DNA of 56,216 nucleotides from Microcaldota archaeon (GTDB lineage: Archaea; Micrarchaeota; Micrarchaeia; Anstonellales; Bilamarchaeaceae). The notes beneath the pieces are model-generated. The model worked only from the letters and a program-made list of their open reading frames with translations, was not told the origin of the DNA and searched no databases. Made by a program: the position numbers and the translations under genes. The stretch is taken from the NCBI GenBank assembly GCA_022627495.1, contig JAKEGJ010000025.1:1-56216 (forward strand). The letters run 5' to 3'. This document shows, piece by piece, positions 25,707 to 32,894 of this stretch. Position 1 is the stretch's first letter, and the number at the start of each line of letters is the position of its first letter.

Positions 25707-25967
25707 TCACTTTCCACCCTTCCCTTTCCGAGGCCCGGTTGAGGTCCCCGTTGCAGGAAGGGTTTCAGCCTTAATCACATCGTGGGTATGCATCAGCATT
25801 TTGCCCTGCATGTAATCACGGACGGTTCGGGCGAGTATGTTATCGGAAAAAGGTGCTTCTGGCGGCGTCTCCGCCTTCCTGCGCAGTATCGATTCGAGGT
25901 TCCCCCGGGCCAGGGCTGCCCGCACTTCCGTACGCCTCTTTCCATCGAATAATGCCTGCAACGCCAT
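25707..25967 (-). CDS. short protein consisting of the shared motif without ankyrin repeats
   Basis: Only 86 residues long. The first 23 (MALQALFDGKRRTEVRAALA...) match the N-terminal motif of the ankyrin proteins around it. The remainder is a polar tail ending in a basic GPRKGKGGK stretch. There is no ankyrin core. It could be a shortened relative, or a minimal adaptor carrying just the interaction motif. It starts immediately after the VWA gene. Confidence 0.65.
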   Translation of the reverse strand: MALQALFDGKRRTEVRAALARGNLESILRRKAETPPEAPFSDNILARTVRDYMQGKMLMHTHDVIKAETLPATGTSTGPRKGKGGK

Positions 25968-25969
25968 AA

Positions 25970-27928
25970 TCACACCAAGTCCCGGTATTTCCTGGCCTCG
26001 CCAGCCGCCCCGGACGCGATGGCCGCCCGGTATCTCTGCACCGTCAGGTCTATTGCGAGCTTCACGATTTCCCGATGCGTCTTGACGTTGTGCACCGCCA
26101 GGCCCGCGGCCTCCATGTCCATGCTCGCCCGGCTTTTTGCGCCAATCTGTATCATGAAGAACTGGTTTCTTTTCGCAAGCGCGATGAACTCGTCTTTAAT
26201 GGCATCCCAGTTCGCAATCTCGCCGTCGGATATCATCGAGAAGAGGGCGTTCTCCCTGCCGCGCAGGCTTTCCATCACCTTCTGGACATCAAGCGTGGTT
26301 CCGCCGGATTTCGGATTCAGTATCAGCTTTTTCACTTCTTCAAGGCCTGAAGCGTTAAGCGTCTCATCCGCGAATATGGCCGCCGACACGCCCATCTTGT
26401 GGAGGATGCGCTCGGAATCGAAGAAACGGAGCAGGCCGTAGAAGGTGAGCAGAGCGTAGTGGTAGTAGCTCTGGTCGCCCCAGGGAAGAATCGTGCGGTC
26501 CCCCCCGCCCGACATCATGCTGCCCGAGGAATCTATGAGAGCCATCACGAAATCCGGGAGGTTGCGCTTTTCTTTCTTGATTGGGATGTCCACCGGAAGC
26601 CGCGTCCTTGCCACTGAAGGGGTTATCACGCGGCGTGCGCGGTCGATGCTGAGCCTGCATATGGAAATATCGCGCGTGTCGTGGACTTCCGGGTCGTACG
26701 GCTCGTAAAGAAGGGGCACAAGCGGCATCTGCGCCGCAGGAAGCTTGCCTGCGGCCTTGATTGGGATGCGCTTGGACATGCCGGAGTAATATGCGTCAAG
26801 GCCCCCGGTAGTCTCGATATAGAATGGAATCCCCTGGCCGGCCTTGCGGCCCATCATGATTTTCTCCAAATCGCCTTTTTTCAAATCATCCCCGGGTTTC
26901 TGCCCTTCGCCCGGGCCTCTCCCGCCTTCGTCCCGCTTGTCCTTGCCGTCCTTTCCCCCGCCCTGGCCCGGGCGCTTGTCCTTTCCTTTTTCTTCCCCTC
27001 CGCCTTCGCCATGAGCCTGCCCGCCCGCCTGCTGCTGGCCGGACGTCCCGGAACCCGCAGAGTACTGGAACCGCTGCTGCATATCGTCCTTGTCGATGAA
27101 TTTTATCGCCTCGCGGGCATAAGCCCGGGCGAGCCGCTCCCAATGGGACCGCGAGTGCATGGGGCTTGCGGCGCCCTCGGATGCCGGGGAGAATGCGCGC
27201 ACCAGGCTCTTGACAGACTGCCCGATTTCTGCAGACGGGTCGATGAACCCCCGCAGGAGCGCCAAGTCATGCGCGTTCCCGAAAAGCGCCAGATTGAGCT
27301 TGACGAAAAGCGAATATTCCCTGGAATATGAGCCCATCTCCTGGCCCTGGAGGTGCCAGAACAGCATCTGGCCCGGGTAGGTCTGCTTCCGCGCCGCCCG
27401 GGCATTTGCGATGTTGTAGTTGTCTATGACATCCGTAACCGCGTTCGCGATGCGCATGCTGAGCGACTCGCATTCGTTGCCGTCGAACTTGCCGGAACGC
27501 ACGAGCTCTCCGTGTATGGGCTCTACGAACGATGCATAGTGCAATGGCTTGTCGAAGGGGCATCCGAACCCGCTCATTTTCGGGTATTCCCAGTGCCCCA
27601 CCTCGTGGAACGCAACGTCTCGGAGCGTCTCGCCTATCGGGTCCGATATCCCCATCGTGTCCAGATACCTGCGCAATGGAGCGCTGTCAGCGAATGAAAG
27701 CCCCTGCCTGAGGATGAAGCTGACGTCCCATGTGTCCGGGTCGATTGCGGCCGAGAGCGGCTGGTGAAAGTCCTCCTCGGCCGTGACCCTCACCTTGGAT
27801 TTGCTGGGGCCCTCGCGCCTGAAGACGCCCTCCACCATGGTTCGGTAGGCGAAGAGGCGCGCGGGGTCGAGGCTGGCGAGAGGGGGGCGCAACGCCGCTT
27901 TTTTGCCATCCTTAATCCTCGGAACCAT
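25970..27928 (-). CDS. HExxH putative metallopeptidase fused to a von Willebrand A domain (MoxR partner)
   Basis: A 652-residue protein. The N-terminal third has HEVGHW (His108, Glu109, His112), an HExxH zinc-protease signature. About 50 residues later comes a NAVTDVIDN segment like the NIAADxxIN element of COG3864/DUF2201-type predicted peptidases. A low-complexity Gly/Lys/Gln-rich linker covers about 293-355. The C-terminal VWA domain has a complete metal-ion (MIDAS) site: DSSGS from Asp466, a Thr in GGTTLD and an Asp in SDGEI. VWA proteins of this kind work with MoxR AAA+ ATPases to remodel or mature target complexes, and a MoxR gene lies in the same operon. Residues 1-20 (IKDGKKAALR) resemble a degenerate form of the neighbours' motif. 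Start at ATG 27928, coupled to the upstream stop. Confidence 0.85.
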   Translation of the reverse strand: MVPRIKDGKKAALRPPLASLDPARLFAYRTMVEGVFRREGPSKSKVRVTAEEDFHQPLSAAIDPDTWDVSFILRQGLSFADSAPLRRYLDTMGISDPIGETLRDVAFHEVGHWEYPKMSGFGCPFDKPLHYASFVEPIHGELVRSGKFDGNECESLSMRIANAVTDVIDNYNIANARAARKQTYPGQMLFWHLQGQEMGSYSREYSLFVKLNLALFGNAHDLALLRGFIDPSAEIGQSVKSLVRAFSPASEGAASPMHSRSHWERLARAYAREAIKFIDKDDMQQRFQYSAGSGTSGQQQAGGQAHGEGGGEEKGKDKRPGQGGGKDGKDKRDEGGRGPGEGQKPGDDLKKGDLEKIMMGRKAGQGIPFYIETTGGLDAYYSGMSKRIPIKAAGKLPAAQMPLVPLLYEPYDPEVHDTRDISICRLSIDRARRVITPSVARTRLPVDIPIKKEKRNLPDFVMALIDSSGSMMSGGGDRTILPWGDQSYYHYALLTFYGLLRFFDSERILHKMGVSAAIFADETLNASGLEEVKKLILNPKSGGTTLDVQKVMESLRGRENALFSMISDGEIANWDAIKDEFIALAKRNQFFMIQIGAKSRASMDMEAAGLAVHNVKTHREIVKLAIDLTVQRYRAAIASGAAGEARKYRDLV

Positions 27929-27933
27929 GAGCA

Positions 27934-28413
27934 TCAATCCTTCGCCCCGTGCCTCTCGAGCGCGTCGATGATTGCCTGGTTCCCTTTCTCTTTAGCATAC
28001 TGGAGCGGAGTCATGCGGGCCGTAAAAATCGTATCCATGACCTTGTGGGCCGGGACATGCGTGTATTCTGCATTCACATCGGCCCCCTGGGAAATGGCAT
28101 CAAGCAATTTCTGGAGGTTTCCGGCCTTTATGGCGTCGAAAAGGTCCTGGTCTACCTTCCGGACATGATTATCGCGGCCGACCGCGAATACCTGCGACTG
28201 ATGCATTTTGTGCCGGATAGATGCGAGAGATGCGGGCGACTGATCCGCAGACTTATCGTCCCCGCGCGACGCCCCGCCAAAAACGCGGGTGGCCGCAACG
28301 TCCAAATCCGGCTCGGGCAGGCGCTGCTTCAGCTCATCCCCGAGCTTGCCCGTTCGCATGGCATCGCGGAGCTTCGCGCGCCTTCCCTTGTCGAATAGTG
28401 AATCCGGGGCCAT
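27934..28413 (-). CDS. ankyrin-repeat protein with the shared N-terminal motif
   Basis: A 159-residue protein. The motif (MAPDSLFDKGRRAKLRDAMR) is at the N-terminus, followed by a polar linker to about residue 85. Two ankyrin repeats follow: DLFDAIKAGNLQKLLDAISQ with GADVNAEY, then TPLQYAKEKGNQAIIDALER ending HGAKD. It starts 6 bp after the preceding stop through a GTGA-overlapping site. Confidence 0.8.
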   Translation of the reverse strand: MAPDSLFDKGRRAKLRDAMRTGKLGDELKQRLPEPDLDVAATRVFGGASRGDDKSADQSPASLASIRHKMHQSQVFAVGRDNHVRKVDQDLFDAIKAGNLQKLLDAISQGADVNAEYTHVPAHKVMDTIFTARMTPLQYAKEKGNQAIIDALERHGAKD

Positions 28414-28418
28414 ACAGT

Positions 28419-28943
28419 TCACTTTGCCGCACCGTGCTTCCTTAGGAGGTCAGCCATGTCCTCGCGCCCGATTTTCCGGGCAAGGCGCAGCGGCGTAAGC
28501 ATGTCGAATACCTGCGTGTCGTCCGAATCGACGTTGCCGTTGTAACCGTCCCCGGGCAAGAGCGCGTTCACGTTCGCGCCAAGCCCAATCGCATCCTTTG
28601 CCGCATCAAGGTCGCCAAAGCGGATAGCCTTGAAGAGGGCGGCATCGGCGCTCAGCTGTGCCTGCACGGCGCCATCCGGCGCGTAGCTGCCCTTTGGGGG
28701 CGATTTGGCAGGGAGCGGCGGCGACTGGATGCCGGCAGGCACCGGCTGCATGGATCGCGGAAACTGAGGGACCTGGCCTGCCTCATCCGGGCTGCGGGCG
28801 GAGCGGGAAAAAATTGCCGTGGGCGCTTCATCGCCGGCATTGCGGCCTGCGAATTTGCGGCGCTTGAGGTCGAGCCTGCCGTTCTGCAGCCCCTCCCGTA
28901 TCTCCTTCTTCCTTTTCAAGTCGAATAGCGAGTGGACTGCCAT
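28419..28943 (-). CDS. ankyrin-repeat protein with the shared N-terminal motif
   Basis: A 174-residue protein. The motif (MAVHSLFDLKRKKEIREGLQ) opens the protein, then comes a Pro/Ser-rich linker (about 30-100) and two ankyrin repeats (ALFKAIRFGDLDAAKDAIGL with GANVNA, and TPLRLARKIGREDMADLLRK ending HGAAK). The ATG at 28943 was chosen over a longer in-frame start because the motif begins there and TGTGAT precedes it. Confidence 0.8.
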   Translation of the reverse strand: MAVHSLFDLKRKKEIREGLQNGRLDLKRRKFAGRNAGDEAPTAIFSRSARSPDEAGQVPQFPRSMQPVPAGIQSPPLPAKSPPKGSYAPDGAVQAQLSADAALFKAIRFGDLDAAKDAIGLGANVNALLPGDGYNGNVDSDDTQVFDMLTPLRLARKIGREDMADLLRKHGAAK

Positions 28944-28948
28944 ATGAA

Positions 28949-29509
28949 TCACATCACAGCTCCGTGCTGCCTCAGGCATTCCGCCACCGCACTGAAGCCC
29001 AGCCGCTCGGCATATGCGAGCGCGGTCGGGGTGGGGTGCACACCGTAATTCACGCGGGCGTTGACATCGGCTTTCCTGTGGATGAGCAGCTCGACCATCC
29101 CCAGGTCATTGTTCTGCACGGCAATCATGAGCGCCGTATCGCCCTGCGTCTGCGTGACCATGCGCTCGTGCTCGGTCCCGTCACCCCCGATAGCCCCCAG
29201 GAAGGTCCCTTCGAACGGAAACCTCCGCGCATCGACGCGGGCCCCCCGCGCAAGGGCTGCCTCCACGGCCAGCTGGTTCCCTTTCATTACGGCCCTGATA
29301 AGTTCCAGGTCCAGGCGGTATCGGGCGATGTCCGCCTCTTCTTTCGAATCCCGGCCTTCAAGGATGCCGGAGAGGCCTTCGGCCAGCTCCTTTGCCCTAT
29401 ATAACGCAGGGCTGTCGGTGGCCCGGGGGCGAGGCACGGGCTCGCCCTTCGAAAGCGCGCGGCGTATCTCGCCCCGCCTTTTTTCATCGAAAAGAGCTTT
29501 CACGGCCAT
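28949..29509 (-). CDS. ankyrin-repeat protein with the shared N-terminal motif (first ankyrin gene of the operon)
   Basis: A 186-residue protein. The motif is MAVKALFDEKRRGEIRRALS. After a linker, about three ankyrin repeats fill residues 75-186: one around NQLAVEAALARGARVDAR, a second TALMIAVQNNDLGMVELLIH with KADVNAR, and a third TALAYAERLGFSAVAECLRQ ending HGAVM. It follows the MoxR gene by 18 bp. The ATG at 29509 is preferred to an upstream TTG because the motif alignment begins there. Confidence 0.8.
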   Translation of the reverse strand: MAVKALFDEKRRGEIRRALSKGEPVPRPRATDSPALYRAKELAEGLSGILEGRDSKEEADIARYRLDLELIRAVMKGNQLAVEAALARGARVDARRFPFEGTFLGAIGGDGTEHERMVTQTQGDTALMIAVQNNDLGMVELLIHRKADVNARVNYGVHPTPTALAYAERLGFSAVAECLRQHGAVM

Positions 29510-29527
29510 CGCGTCCACCAATCCGAA

Positions 29528-31117
29528 TCAGCGTGAGCCTGATAGCGCCGCCCTTAGGAGGGCGTCCTTTTCAGCTTCGCCCTTCTTGCGCATCTCGGCC
29601 TCCATGATTCCGTAGGCTGACTCAAGGGCGGGGTTCTCCCCGACCGCCTTCGAAACAGCCCCCGCCACTTTCTGCGCGAGCGCATCGTCGCCCCCGCGGA
29701 GCGCTGTGAAGAACTCGGTCAGGAGTATGCCTGCGTCCTGGAAGCTGTCGAAGTCCATGGCGTTGGAAAGGTCCGTGAATACGCTGGTAAGCACCTCAGC
29801 ATGGGTCTTGTCGAGCTGTTTAGGAAGCTCGGCGGGAATGAAGCGCCGGTCGTATGTGAGCGCAAGGCGGAGCGAATCGAAGAAGGACCCCAAAAAGTTT
29901 TTGTAGCCTACCGGTTCGACAGAGACGCCCTGGCTCCTCATCAGCTCGGCCTCGGCGGATGCGACCTTGAATATCGCGAAACCAAGCCGCGCCGCGTGCT
30001 TGAGGGTCCGGACTGAAACGTCGGAGACATACGAGATGGCCTTGCCGCCGTCATGTTCGCCTATCAGGTGGTCGCGCCATCCGTCGTCCTGGGCCTTGTC
30101 CAGCCTTTTTTGCGATACGGTGACGTATCGGAACTGGCTGTATGCGAATTCCGAGAGCAAAGCGACTGATGCAAGCACGTCCGGATCCTCGAGCCGCTTC
30201 TGCGAGAGGTAGCGGTGCGCGCCGATGACGTCTGCGGTAAGGTCGCCTAGGGGCAGACGGCTTTTTTCCACGTCTGCCGCCATAATCGAGGCGATGTCGC
30301 CAAGGCAATGCTCGACCTCGTCCACGTTGATTATCAGCGGGATGCGGTCCAGGAGCGCGATGTCCTCCTCGAAGACGCCCGGGTGCTCGCCGTTAATCGG
30401 CGGATTGCCCGTCGCCACCGCGAGCATGTATTCGTCGCTTCCGAGGTAATATTTCTGCCCGCGGATTTCCACATAGCCATCAAGAAGGTTGAGGAACTGG
30501 TTCTGCAGGACTCCGGGGACGCGGTTCAATTCGTCTATGAGCGCGAAATGGTATTTTAGCGTCTCCGCGACCTGGTAAATCTCCGCATCGGTCTTCCCCT
30601 GGAGGTTGATCCTCATGAACAGGTCCTTGAGGTTCAGGTTCACGTCGCCGCGCAGGTACAGTCCGCGGTCGCCGAACACCGAACGCCGCATGGTCTCTGC
30701 AAGGAGCGTCTTTCCGCTCCCCCGCGAGCCTATCAGGTACATGTTCGTTCCGCTCATGATTGCCACGGAGACGATGTCGTTTATGGTGAACTGCTTGTCA
30801 CCGCAGACGAAGAGGGGGGTCTGGTTGACGAACGAGCGCCCCAGCCGCTCCCTTATGTTTAGGAAAGTGGCGTATAGGCGCCGGTCGTCCATCTGGTTAC
30901 CGGGCTGGAATAATTCGCCCGGGACGCAGGCAATCACCGGAGTCTCTGGCCGCGAATCAGCCGGCACGGGTGCTGCCGCATTATGGGGCTCCGCAATCGG
31001 TTCCGTGCTGCCGGGCAAGCCTGCCCGGGGGGATGAACGAGGTGCGGCTGAATCCGGACCGGTGATGGCGGGGGCACCGGCCTTCCCGCCTCTGATGAAT
31101 CGGTTAAGGTTGCTCAT
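29528..31117 (-). CDS. MoxR-family AAA+ ATPase, first gene of the ankyrin/VWA operon
   Basis: A 529-residue ATPase. Residues 10-70 are a Pro/Ala-rich tail with no clear fold. The AAA+ core has Walker A GSRGSGKT (130-137), Walker B FALIDE (Asp195, Glu196), a sensor Asn in ATGNPP (Asn238) and an arginine finger in LLDRIP (Arg258). The C-terminal ~200 residues are helical and longer than in a minimal MoxR protein. MoxR ATPases act with VWA proteins as chaperone-like remodellers, and such a partner is encoded four genes downstream. The ATG at 31117 lies about 7 nt after the start predicted from the TATA box at 31148-31155. Everything to 24626 appears to be one transcript. Confidence 0.88.
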   Translation of the reverse strand: MSNLNRFIRGGKAGAPAITGPDSAAPRSSPRAGLPGSTEPIAEPHNAAAPVPADSRPETPVIACVPGELFQPGNQMDDRRLYATFLNIRERLGRSFVNQTPLFVCGDKQFTINDIVSVAIMSGTNMYLIGSRGSGKTLLAETMRRSVFGDRGLYLRGDVNLNLKDLFMRINLQGKTDAEIYQVAETLKYHFALIDELNRVPGVLQNQFLNLLDGYVEIRGQKYYLGSDEYMLAVATGNPPINGEHPGVFEEDIALLDRIPLIINVDEVEHCLGDIASIMAADVEKSRLPLGDLTADVIGAHRYLSQKRLEDPDVLASVALLSEFAYSQFRYVTVSQKRLDKAQDDGWRDHLIGEHDGGKAISYVSDVSVRTLKHAARLGFAIFKVASAEAELMRSQGVSVEPVGYKNFLGSFFDSLRLALTYDRRFIPAELPKQLDKTHAEVLTSVFTDLSNAMDFDSFQDAGILLTEFFTALRGGDDALAQKVAGAVSKAVGENPALESAYGIMEAEMRKKGEAEKDALLRAALSGSR

Positions 31118-31147
31118 AAAGCCACATGTATATACGTATGGCAACAG

Positions 31148-31155
31148 TTTAAAAA
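31148..31155 (-). promoter_or_regulatory. promoter of the MoxR-ankyrin-VWA operon
   Basis: TTTTTAAA on the minus strand is centred about 34 bp before the MoxR ATG. No other promoter-like box is visible inside the operon. Confidence 0.55.
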
Positions 31156-31165
31156 GAGTGATTGT

Positions 31166-32029
31166 TTATGACTTTTCAGGCATTACGGCCCTTAGGAGCG
31201 GGTTGATGTCCACCTCTGCGGCCTCGTTCGGTATGGAATTCGTGGTGAAGACGCCATCAGCCACCTTCTTCAGCTTGGTTAGCGACTCGTTCAGGAAGAA
31301 GCCGTGCGTCGCAGCGCAAATCACTTTCTTCGCCCCGCCCTTTTTCACATTCTCGACCGCCTTAAGCATGGTTCCGCCGGTGGATATCATGTCGTCCAGG
31401 ATGAGTATGTTTTTGCCTTCTACTTCGAATTCCCTCTCGACCTTCTGGACCGAGCGGTACGCCTCGGTGCCGTTTCCCGCATCATACGCCCCGCGCACCT
31501 TGTTCATGCTTTTCCCGCCAAACTCGGAGACCAGGTAGTTCGCCCCCTGGTCGGGCGATATTACTTCCAGGTGCTCGAGGCCGAGCTTCATGCGGGCATG
31601 CTCGACAAGCAGGCGGCCTGCGCTAATGTTGTGGATTTTCAAATTCGAGTATTCGGATTCCCCCTCCTTCTTGAGGAAGTGGCAGTCCACCGTCACCAGT
31701 TTGACAGTCCCGAAATCCGCAAGGAGCTTGCAGAGCACCTGCGCGGAAAGCGACTCGCCCATCAGGAATGTCTTGTCCTGGCGGGCGTAGGGAAGGTATG
31801 GCGCGACCAGGGTGACGCGGGCTCCGACGCGCTTTAGCGTGTGGAGCATCTGGGCGACGTTGAATATGGCCGAGTTCTGCTTCGGGTATAGCCGGTGGAA
31901 CAGCACGACATCCTCGCCCTGGCATTTGTCCATGTCGTTAATCCGCACATAGCTGTCGCCGTCCGGAAACAGCTTGATTTCAATGTTCGGCGCCATTAAA
32001 TCCGGGAAAGTGGGGGAAATGAGGTACAT
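31166..32029 (-). CDS. prs: ribose-phosphate pyrophosphokinase (PRPP synthetase)
   Basis: Makes phosphoribosyl pyrophosphate from ribose 5-phosphate and ATP for nucleotide, His and Trp synthesis. This 287-residue protein has the PRPP-binding loop ILDDMISTGGT (Asp212, Asp213), the conserved PYLPYARQDK (77-86) of the active-site flexible loop, and DCHFL in the metal-binding region. Length is near the archaeal class norm. The start was set at 32029, 26 bp from a TTAAA box and therefore leaderless; a second ATG 6 bp upstream is possible. It lies 49 bp upstream of the MoxR gene on the same strand, but that gene has its own promoter. Confidence 0.93.
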   Translation of the reverse strand: MYLISPTFPDLMAPNIEIKLFPDGDSYVRINDMDKCQGEDVVLFHRLYPKQNSAIFNVAQMLHTLKRVGARVTLVAPYLPYARQDKTFLMGESLSAQVLCKLLADFGTVKLVTVDCHFLKKEGESEYSNLKIHNISAGRLLVEHARMKLGLEHLEVISPDQGANYLVSEFGGKSMNKVRGAYDAGNGTEAYRSVQKVEREFEVEGKNILILDDMISTGGTMLKAVENVKKGGAKKVICAATHGFFLNESLTKLKKVADGVFTTNSIPNEAAEVDINPLLRAVMPEKS

Positions 32030-32050
32030 GAGCATTATTACTATCGATGG

Positions 32051-32058
32051 AATTAAAG
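32051..32058 (-). promoter_or_regulatory. TATA box of prs
   Basis: CTTTAATT on the minus strand is centred about 26 bp from the ATG at 32029, indicating a leaderless message. Confidence 0.5.
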
Positions 32059-32131
32059 TCTTTGGCGAAGCGGCGCGACAGTGGCGCCCGCCTCCGATAG
32101 GTAAAAAAATGTTCGATGCTAGCGGTAATGC

Positions 32132-32653
32132 ATGTCAAAAATCCTCATGATTGTGGCCCAGAGCGGGTTCCGCGACGAAGAGCTTTTTGTGCCAAGGGAA
32201 GTTTTGCAAAATGCCGGGCATGATGTCAAGGTGGCGAGCATCACGAGGGGAAAGGCCACCGGGTCCAGAGGGGCCACCGTCACCCCGGACATGGCGGTAT
32301 ACGAAGCCAACCCCGAATTCTTCGACTGCGTGGTGGTGGTCGGCGGGCCAGGCTCCCCGGCCCTTGCCGACAATGGCGATGTCACCAAGTTGCTGATTGC
32401 CGCGGCAGCAAAGGGAAAGCTTATAGGCGGCATCTGCCTCGGGCCGATGGCGCTTGCGAAATCCGGCGTGCTCGCGGGCAAGAATGCAACAATCTTCCCA
32501 GACCGGAAGGCGATAGCCCTGCTAAGGGAAACCGCATCCCACTATAAGGCTGAGCCGGTCGTAACCGACGGAAAAGTCGTGACCGCGGACGGCCCGCAGA
32601 GCGCGGGGGCGTTCGGGGCCGCACTTGCGGAGCTGCTTAAGGGAAGGCAGTAG
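32132..32653 (+). CDS. DJ-1/PfpI-family protein
   Basis: A 173-residue protein of the DJ-1/PfpI superfamily. It has the FRDEEL motif near the N-terminus (acidic partner Glu17) and the nucleophile elbow GGICLGP with Cys102. Members include PfpI-type intracellular proteases, glyoxalases and deglycases, so the exact activity cannot be read from the motif. The DJ-1/PfpI group is favoured over ThiJ-type transcription factors because it stands as a single domain. It is the first of three same-strand genes; the ferredoxin starts 18 bp after it. Confidence 0.88.
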   Translation: MSKILMIVAQSGFRDEELFVPREVLQNAGHDVKVASITRGKATGSRGATVTPDMAVYEANPEFFDCVVVVGGPGSPALADNGDVTKLLIAAAAKGKLIGGICLGPMALAKSGVLAGKNATIFPDRKAIALLRETASHYKAEPVVTDGKVVTADGPQSAGAFGAALAELLKGRQ

Positions 32654-32671
32654 CATTCCGGGTGTTTCCAG

Positions 32672-32884
32672 ATGATTACAATCAAGCATGACGGGTGCAT
32701 CTTCTGCGTGGGGTGCTCTTCGGTATGCCCTGCAAACGCCATCGAAGCGGCAGGGACCAGGATGAAGACATATCCCGAGAGGTGCATAGACTGCGGGCTT
32801 TGCGTGAAGGTCTGCCCGGCGAACGTAATCCGGATGTACAAGGGCGCAAAGAGCGAAAAGGACTTGCCACCGGAAGCGGAATGA
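32672..32884 (+). CDS. 2[4Fe-4S] ferredoxin
   Basis: A 70-residue electron carrier with two complete CxxCxxCxxxCP motifs (Cys9, 12, 15, 19 and Cys38, 41, 44, 48), each expected to hold one [4Fe-4S] cluster. It is followed after 10 bp by the geranylgeranyl reductase gene, whose ribosome-binding site overlaps the ferredoxin stop. In archaea such reductases can take electrons from ferredoxin, so this protein is the likely donor; that is an inference from the gene pairing. Confidence 0.92.
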   Translation: MITIKHDGCIFCVGCSSVCPANAIEAAGTRMKTYPERCIDCGLCVKVCPANVIRMYKGAKSEKDLPPEAE

Positions 32885-32894
32885 GGTGCTCGGA

